Shown one piece after another: positions 58,306 through 64,000 of a stretch of DNA of 64,000 nucleotides (position 1 is its first letter; each line of letters starts with the position of its first letter). The notes under the pieces are model-generated. The model ran no database searches. It saw only the letters and a list, made by a program, of their open reading frames with translations, and was not told where the DNA came from. Origin of the DNA: an uncultured Bacteroidales bacterium (GTDB taxonomy: Bacteria > Bacteroidota > Bacteroidia > Bacteroidales > CAIXZF01). The translations under genes and the position numbers were made by a program. Location of the stretch: the NCBI GenBank assembly GCA_903923925.1, contig CAIXZF010000072.1, forward strand, positions 62,001 to 126,000. Reading direction: 5' to 3'.

Positions 58306-61300
58306 TTGAACTTTATTATTGAAAAATCTGATGGGATGAGACTATACAGAAATTTTGTGCTATTTATTTTAGGTACACTGGTTTCTCTTTATGCCTCGTC
58401 GCATACAGTTCCTGCATATACCCGGAATCACCCATTGTCATCGCGCAACCTTACAATGAAGGATGGGTTGCCGTCTAATAGTATACGGGCAATTTTCAAA
58501 GATTCCAGAGGACTAATATGGATTGGTACAGATGCCGGTGTATGTAGTTACAATGGCAGGAAATTTACAATCTATTCTACTTCTGATGGTTTAGCTGGTG
58601 ACAATGTTTGGTCGATTACCGAAGATGATAAAGGATACTTATGGTTTGGATGCCATGGCGGCGGAGTCAGCAGGTTCGACGGAGTAAATTTTTTAACAAT
58701 AAATTCCGGAAACGGACTTATTAACGACTGGGTGCGGGTTGTGTTTTATTCTAAGCGCTTTCATTGTTTAATGGTTGGTACTGAAAAAGGTGTCACCGTT
58801 ATTAAAAATGATACTGTTGTAAAACCGGTAAAACCATGGCCTGTGAAAAGGGAATCCATTGTAATTACTAGTTTTCTTGAATCCCAAAACTTTATTTATG
58901 TTACTGGTTACGGATTACCACTTGTAAAATATTATCCCGGAAGTGCAGTTTTTATGCAGGCTCAGGGGAATGATGGATTCAATGTTAACTCCTCTTGTGC
59001 TTCATTTGCAACTTCCAGCAAGGACACAATCTTTGGATATCACAGAGCTGGTATAGTACTTAAAAGAGGGAAGGAAATTCTATACGATACGCTGAATTTT
59101 GCACAGGTATTCGGTATAGCTGAAGACAACAGTAAAAATATATGGATTGCTGCGTGGTCATACTATATCACTCAACCAGGAGGATTATTCAGGTTTGATG
59201 GTAAAACATCGGTGGATTATAGTGCCTTTTTAGGGATTAATGACCAGGAAGTATGGACTGTTTATTTTGATCAGAGTCAGAAAATTCTCTGGGTTGGTAC
59301 TCTGAATGAGGGATTGTTTCTTGCTTTGCCAGAAGTAATTCAAGCATGGACTTCTGAAGACTTCGGATTAAAAAAGTTAAATGTAAACAACGTTTACTGC
59401 GATAAAGCTGATAATGTCTGGATTGGTCTAAATGATAATCTGATAAGAATTAATAAAGAGATGAAGAATTTCCGGCTTGATACAGCCGATTTTTCCCGTA
59501 AACTTTTTGCAAAAATGCAGAAAGATTTAGAAAGGATGAATATTCCTTTCGACAACGAGCGTAAAAAATATTTGAGAAGAAGCTCACCTCAGTATGATCA
59601 TATTTTTACGGATTCTAAGGGTAATCTATGGGTAGGGTACAGTTTTGGTTCATTTATTTATAATCCTCAAACAGAAGATATACAATTTATTAACACATTT
59701 GCTGATGCAAGTTTAAGGATAAGTCGCAAGGATACAATGTATTGTGGAGGTTGGAATGGATTTGCAGTTTTCTCGGATATCTATAACCGCTTGGACTTAA
59801 TAGACCTTGGAAAATATGCTCTTGGAAAATATCCGAAAGGGAATATCGGCAAAATAATACAGCATGGAGATGAAATCTGGATGGCTTCGTGGACAGATGG
59901 GATATACAGGGCAAGAGGTCTGAATTTTACCAATATGAGCTGTGAAAACGGAGAATTGTACTTTAATATAAAAGATTTCTGTTTTGACAGCCAAGGTCAT
60001 CTCATTGCAGGAGATAATAAAGGTACAATTTCTATTTATAATGTAATTGGGGATAAACTTAGACTTATAAGCTCAATTACGGATAAAAACGGATTAAAGG
60101 GAAACAGCATAAACTGGCTTCTTTATGACGGGAAACAAAATCTTTGGGCAGGAACAAATACAGGTTTAAATTGTATTGATCTGGATAAATTATTAAATAA
60201 AAAGGAATATAAAATTAAATATTTTAATTCTGACGAAGGGTATACCGTTTTTTCCTCAAAAAATGCAGCTTTCGACAGCAAGGGAAATATCTGGGCCGGG
60301 GGTAAAGAAGGACTGTTAAAGATTTCTCCTGATCAGATTACCCTGAATCTTCCGCTCCAAAATAGAATTCTATTTAAGGAACTGGAAATTAATGGTATTC
60401 CCTATCATTTGAGAAGCGATAATAGTAAAGTTTTTAGCGATCTTCCTTTTGAAAATTTTGAATTAAACAGTAATGATAATCATCTGAACTTTATTTTCGA
60501 AATTTATAATTATCGCAATCCTGAAAAAGACCTGTTCAGGTATAAACTTGAAGGATATTATGAGGATTGGAGCGCATGGACGAATGCACGTAACGTTTAT
60601 TATACCAATTTACCTCCCGGAGAATATTGCTTTAAAGTTGAGTCCTATAACTACAATACCGGAATATCTTCTATTCCGCTGGAAATTCCTTTCCGGATTG
60701 TTGCTCCTTTATGGAGGCGGTGGTATTTTATCCTTGTCATTTTATCAGGCATATTAATACCGTCATTTTTTATTGTTAAGGCCAGGATAAAGCGAATTCA
60801 AATAGTTGAAAGTGAAAAATCAGCAATTAGTTCTAAAATTGCCGATTTGGAACTCAATGCCCTTCAGGCCCAAATGAATCCGCATTTTATTTTTAATGCC
60901 ATCAATGCAATACAGGCATATGTTCTGGATAATAAGGTAGACGAAGCACTTACATTTCTTTCTGATTTTGCCAGGGTTGTTCGTACAAGCCTTGAAAATG
61001 TTTCGAAGAAAACTATTACACTCGAAGAAGCATTAGAGTTTCTGGGTAGTTACCTGAATCTTGAGCAGATGCGCTTTCCTGATAAAATTAGATGGAGCAT
61101 TCAATTGGCTGAAAATGTAAATCCGAGTATACTTCTTATTCCGCCAATGATCCTGCAACCCTATGTTGAAAATGCAATTAAGCATGGAATAAGGCATAAA
61201 AAGGAGGGAGGCAAGATCTCTTTAAAGGTTGAGATACTCGACAACAGCAGGCTTCACCTCCAATTGCAAGATGATGGTATTGGCAGGCTTAAATCCTCTG

Positions 61301-61494
61301 TTATCAATTTCAGGTTCAATCTTAGTGATGAGAGGGCTGAGCATAGTACTCATATAACTGAAAAGCGTTTACAATTACTTAATACGCCCGAAAATCCTAA
61401 TCAATTTTTCGTTTCAATTTCAGATTTATATGATGAATTCGGCAAATCCAGCGGCACAAGAGTAGATATCTATCTTCCATTGAAAAAGCTTTAG
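58306..61494 (+). CDS. Two-component sensor: ligand-binding propeller, Y_Y_Y domain, LytS-type histidine kinase
   Basis: 'DSRGLIWIGTDAGVCSYNGRKF' propeller repeats; 'LQAQMNPHFIFNAINAIQAYV' H-box; 'PPMILQPYVENAIKHGI' N-box. Confidence 0.95.
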   Translation: MNFIIEKSDGMRLYRNFVLFILGTLVSLYASSHTVPAYTRNHPLSSRNLTMKDGLPSNSIRAIFKDSRGLIWIGTDAGVCSYNGRKFTIYSTSDGLAGDNVWSITEDDKGYLWFGCHGGGVSRFDGVNFLTINSGNGLINDWVRVVFYSKRFHCLMVGTEKGVTVIKNDTVVKPVKPWPVKRESIVITSFLESQNFIYVTGYGLPLVKYYPGSAVFMQAQGNDGFNVNSSCASFATSSKDTIFGYHRAGIVLKRGKEILYDTLNFAQVFGIAEDNSKNIWIAAWSYYITQPGGLFRFDGKTSVDYSAFLGINDQEVWTVYFDQSQKILWVGTLNEGLFLALPEVIQAWTSEDFGLKKLNVNNVYCDKADNVWIGLNDNLIRINKEMKNFRLDTADFSRKLFAKMQKDLERMNIPFDNERKKYLRRSSPQYDHIFTDSKGNLWVGYSFGSFIYNPQTEDIQFINTFADASLRISRKDTMYCGGWNGFAVFSDIYNRLDLIDLGKYALGKYPKGNIGKIIQHGDEIWMASWTDGIYRARGLNFTNMSCENGELYFNIKDFCFDSQGHLIAGDNKGTISIYNVIGDKLRLISSITDKNGLKGNSINWLLYDGKQNLWAGTNTGLNCIDLDKLLNKKEYKIKYFNSDEGYTVFSSKNAAFDSKGNIWAGGKEGLLKISPDQITLNLPLQNRILFKELEINGIPYHLRSDNSKVFSDLPFENFELNSNDNHLNFIFEIYNYRNPEKDLFRYKLEGYYEDWSAWTNARNVYYTNLPPGEYCFKVESYNYNTGISSIPLEIPFRIVAPLWRRWYFILVILSGILIPSFFIVKARIKRIQIVESEKSAISSKIADLELNALQAQMNPHFIFNAINAIQAYVLDNKVDEALTFLSDFARVVRTSLENVSKKTITLEEALEFLGSYLNLEQMRFPDKIRWSIQLAENVNPSILLIPPMILQPYVENAIKHGIRHKKEGGKISLKVEILDNSRLHLQLQDDGIGRLKSSVINFRFNLSDERAEHSTHITEKRLQLLNTPENPNQFFVSISDLYDEFGKSSGTRVDIYLPLKKL

Positions 61495-61599
61495 TTATCT
61501 GTACTGAGACGTTTATCAAAAGAAATAAAGCGTTTGTACATTAGTTTACTTCCTTTGTAATAGTCAGCCTATATTCGCATCACTTCATACGAAAAAAGA

Positions 61600-61716
61600 A
61601 TGATAATGGATTCTCAGGGAATAATGCCTCCAAGGTTTGATAATTTTTTGTGGACTGCTGTTCTAACATGTTTATCTTCTCTGCTTTTGTATTTTGTTTT
61701 TGAATTATTTATCTGA
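61600..61716 (+). CDS. Possible small membrane protein (38 aa)
   Basis: Manual translation: MIMDSQGIMPPRFDNFLWTAVLTCLSSLLLYFVFELFI*. Confidence 0.3.
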   Translation: MIMDSQGIMPPRFDNFLWTAVLTCLSSLLLYFVFELFI

Positions 61717-61833
61717 TTCCTGAAATATTCAAGAATACCTTTTGTTTATCATTTTATTTGATATATTTGTTGAGTTCTGAACATTCTCATTTACAAATGT
61801 GTTTACTTTGTAGAGTATTATACTTAGTACCTG

Positions 61834-62400
61834 ATGTTAAAAAGAAGTAACGTTGGTTTAGTTGTTGGGTTTATCTTTATTCTGATGTTCTGCAGGTGCT
61901 CATTATTTGCACAAGGGATACCTGTAAACAAGGAAAGTTCAAATCAATCAGACTCCCGGTCTGGATCAGAGATTTCTGTGGTTCTTGAGGAAGACGATCA
62001 GGTAGTTGTAGACGTCAAAGGCATTTGTATAATACCCATTATGGCAGTGCAGAGACTTGAATTAGGATCAATCTCACTAGTTATAGAATTCCCGGACGAA
62101 GTGCTCGATATACTTGATGTTACGAGTAAGATAAAAGGGAAAATGCTTTATACTATAGTCGATGGAGTACTCAGGATTTCCTGGTACAGCCTTATTCCAA
62201 TTAAAATTAAACCGGGTGATGAGCTAATCCGCCTGAAATGCAGGAATACGAATCTCAATCCATTGAATAATACAAAAAAACATTCTACTCAAGATAAAGA
62301 TTTAAATTTGAGAATCAGGCCAATAAGTATGATTAGTAACGGAAGGTCTGTTAACATGTCGAATGTTGTGCTTACCTATCCCCGGATATCAGCAAAATAG
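61834..62400 (+). CDS. Secreted protein with cohesin-like domain
   Basis: Signal peptide; 'LGSISLVIEFPDEVLDILDVTSKIKGKMLYTIVDGVLRISWYSLIPIKIKPGDELIRLKCR'. Confidence 0.55.
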   Translation: MLKRSNVGLVVGFIFILMFCRCSLFAQGIPVNKESSNQSDSRSGSEISVVLEEDDQVVVDVKGICIIPIMAVQRLELGSISLVIEFPDEVLDILDVTSKIKGKMLYTIVDGVLRISWYSLIPIKIKPGDELIRLKCRNTNLNPLNNTKKHSTQDKDLNLRIRPISMISNGRSVNMSNVVLTYPRISAK

Positions 62401-62474
62401 GTTTGTTAAGGCTGAAGCTTCAGTTATTGATTCCATCAAAAATTTTCCGATATTTGCTATCTAAAACCAAATTC

Positions 62475-63254
62475 ATGTCAAGGATACATTTCCATCAGAC
62501 AATATTCGGTCCTATTAACAGCCGTCGTCTTGGTATTTCGCTGGGAATTAACCTTCTGCCAACTAATTACAAACTATGTACATTCAATTGCATTTATTGT
62601 GAATGCGGATGGACAGAAGTGGAGCCTGATACAGAGGTTAATTTTGTGCCAGCCACCGAGATTGTTATTCAACTGGAAGAAAGGCTGAAAGAACTTAAAG
62701 AAGAGGGGGTTATACCTAATTCGCTTACACTTGCCGGAAATGGTGAACCAACTGTACATCCTGAATTTGGTGCTATTGTTGATGGAGCCATCGCTTTGCG
62801 TGATGTATATTTCCCCGATGCAAGAATAAGCGTTTTGTCAAATGCGTCAAAGCTTGAAGACCCGGCTGTATTGAAAGCATTGAAGAAAGTGGATTATAAT
62901 ATCCAGAAGATTGATGCGGGAACAGAACGTACCTTTCAGTTAATTAATCAACCTAAAGTTCCAATTACACTTCGTGAAGTTGTTGATAGTCTCAAACAAT
63001 TCAAAGGGAATTTTGTAGTTCAAACTCTCTTTTTACGGAGAGAACTTGACGGGGTCAGGATTGATAATACTACCGAAGAAGAAATCACCTCCTGGCTTGC
63101 ATTAATGAAAGAAATTCGTCCCCGCAGGGTTATGCTTTATTCTATTGAAAGAGAAACGCCCTTACGCGGAATTGAAAAAATCACAAAAAATGAACTGGCC
63201 AGAATTGCAGCAAGGGTAGAGAAAATGGGGATCTGTGCCGAATTTTTCGATTAA
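62475..63254 (+). CDS. Radical SAM protein (COG0731-like)
   Basis: 'FGPINSRRLGISLGINLLPTNYKLCTFNCIYCECGW' and 'LTLAGNGEPTVHPEF'; ATG at 62475 preferred. Confidence 0.9.
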   Translation: MSRIHFHQTIFGPINSRRLGISLGINLLPTNYKLCTFNCIYCECGWTEVEPDTEVNFVPATEIVIQLEERLKELKEEGVIPNSLTLAGNGEPTVHPEFGAIVDGAIALRDVYFPDARISVLSNASKLEDPAVLKALKKVDYNIQKIDAGTERTFQLINQPKVPITLREVVDSLKQFKGNFVVQTLFLRRELDGVRIDNTTEEEITSWLALMKEIRPRRVMLYSIERETPLRGIEKITKNELARIAARVEKMGICAEFFD

Positions 63255-63257
63255 AGC

Positions 63258-63656
63258 ATGCTGAACTATCCACCCAAGATTTTAATAGCCTTTGGTGAAA
63301 CCATAAGTGGTAACGATCAGATACATAAATGGTTACTTTCTAATGGATATCCTGAACTTGCGGCATTATCAAATGCAATCCGTGGTAGTGAAGACGCTTT
63401 TCATTGGCTGATAAAAAATGGATTTCCTCAGTTCGGAGCACTAGACCATGCAATTGATGGGGATTTAAATGCCCGTAAATGGCTGGTGAACAATAACTTC
63501 CACTTTTTGCTGATCTTTGCTGATGCCTGCAATAATAACCAGGATGCAAAAAATTGGCTACTCAGCAGAGATCTCCAGATTTTTATTGTCCTGGTAAAGA
63601 AAATTGTTGACTTTCGTGATAATCAGTATTTCGACTATCATAAGATTCACTTCTAG
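63258..63656 (+). CDS. Hypothetical protein of 25-aa tandem repeats
   Basis: 132 aa; four consecutive 25-aa units beginning WL(L/I/V). Confidence 0.75.
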   Translation: MLNYPPKILIAFGETISGNDQIHKWLLSNGYPELAALSNAIRGSEDAFHWLIKNGFPQFGALDHAIDGDLNARKWLVNNNFHFLLIFADACNNNQDAKNWLLSRDLQIFIVLVKKIVDFRDNQYFDYHKIHF

Positions 63657-63657
63657 T

Positions 63658-64000
63658 TTAACCGCATTTTGAATCGCCACAGCTCTTGCATACCAGGCAA
63701 CCTTCCTGGTAAACCAGACTGTCCTTGTTTCCGCATTTAGGACAAGTATTGTTTCCGGCTTTTGTACCATCCGGGATATATTTCTTGAGTGAGCGGGTTA
63801 CTCCGTTTTTCCAGGTATTAATAGACTCAGAGCGCAGGTCAAGATTATTAACAAGGTTAACTACAAAAGGAAGAGGCATTCCGTGTCTGAGAATTCCGGA
63901 AATAAGTTTTGCATAATTCCAATATTCTTTCTCAAAACATCGCGATAATCCTTCCATTGTAATTTTATATCCGTCCTTGTCTTCAAACTGAAAGTCGTAA
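63658..64000 (-). CDS. nrdJ: Adenosylcobalamin-dependent ribonucleotide reductase, C-terminal part (gene continues beyond window)
   Basis: 'ISGILRHGMPLPFVVNLVNNL' and C-terminal zinc ribbon 'CPKCGNKDSLVYQEGCLVCKSCGDSKCG'; frame open to window end ('YDFQFEDKDGYKIT'). Confidence 0.85.
   Translation of the reverse strand, partial: YDFQFEDKDGYKITMEGLSRCFEKEYWNYAKLISGILRHGMPLPFVVNLVNNLDLRSESINTWKNGVTRSLKKYIPDGTKAGNNTCPKCGNKDSLVYQEGCLVCKSCGDSKCG

Noticed and set aside
1-64000. tRNA, rRNA or insertion-sequence transposase genes
   Set aside because: None recognised by reading; a tRNAscan-SE and ISfinder run would be needed to exclude them fully.

Overview
The window is a gene-dense Bacteroidota-like chromosome segment; the lineage is inferred from T9SS C-terminal sorting domains, a long-form IspG, PorZ-like and GH3 proteins and TAnnTTTG-type promoters. 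Most of it is housekeeping: recJ, hemW, lysS, recO, ispG, a methionine-salvage-like aminotransferase/amidase pair, MATE and MFS transporters, an SNF2 helicase, a gingipain-like C25 protease, a LytTR/LytS pair and the C-terminus of nrdJ. Two accessory loci stand out. (A) At 7.3-15.2 kb there is a sigma factor, a TM/TPR putative anti-sigma protein, a membrane-bound TPR-CHAT protease, a 52-aa double-glycine-leader peptide with a proline-rich core that is absent from the ORF track, a C39 peptidase ABC exporter, and a miniature HlyD-like adaptor apparently lacking its hairpin. A 28-bp element (26/28 identical) lies in front of both the sigma gene and the peptide gene. (B) At 39.4-46.5 kb there is a PqqD-like protein, an ATP-grasp ligase, a LysA-like PLP decarboxylase with an N-terminal YxxPxI leader-like extension, a urea transporter-M23 peptidase fusion and two TPR/outer-membrane proteins. 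Smaller observations include a decayed hicAB remnant, dispersed short hairpin repeats shared by two distant intergenic regions, a YidD-domain fusion inside a family of three paralogs, and a protein built of exact 25-aa repeats. All calls come from reading the sequence and the supplied translations; no database search was run.
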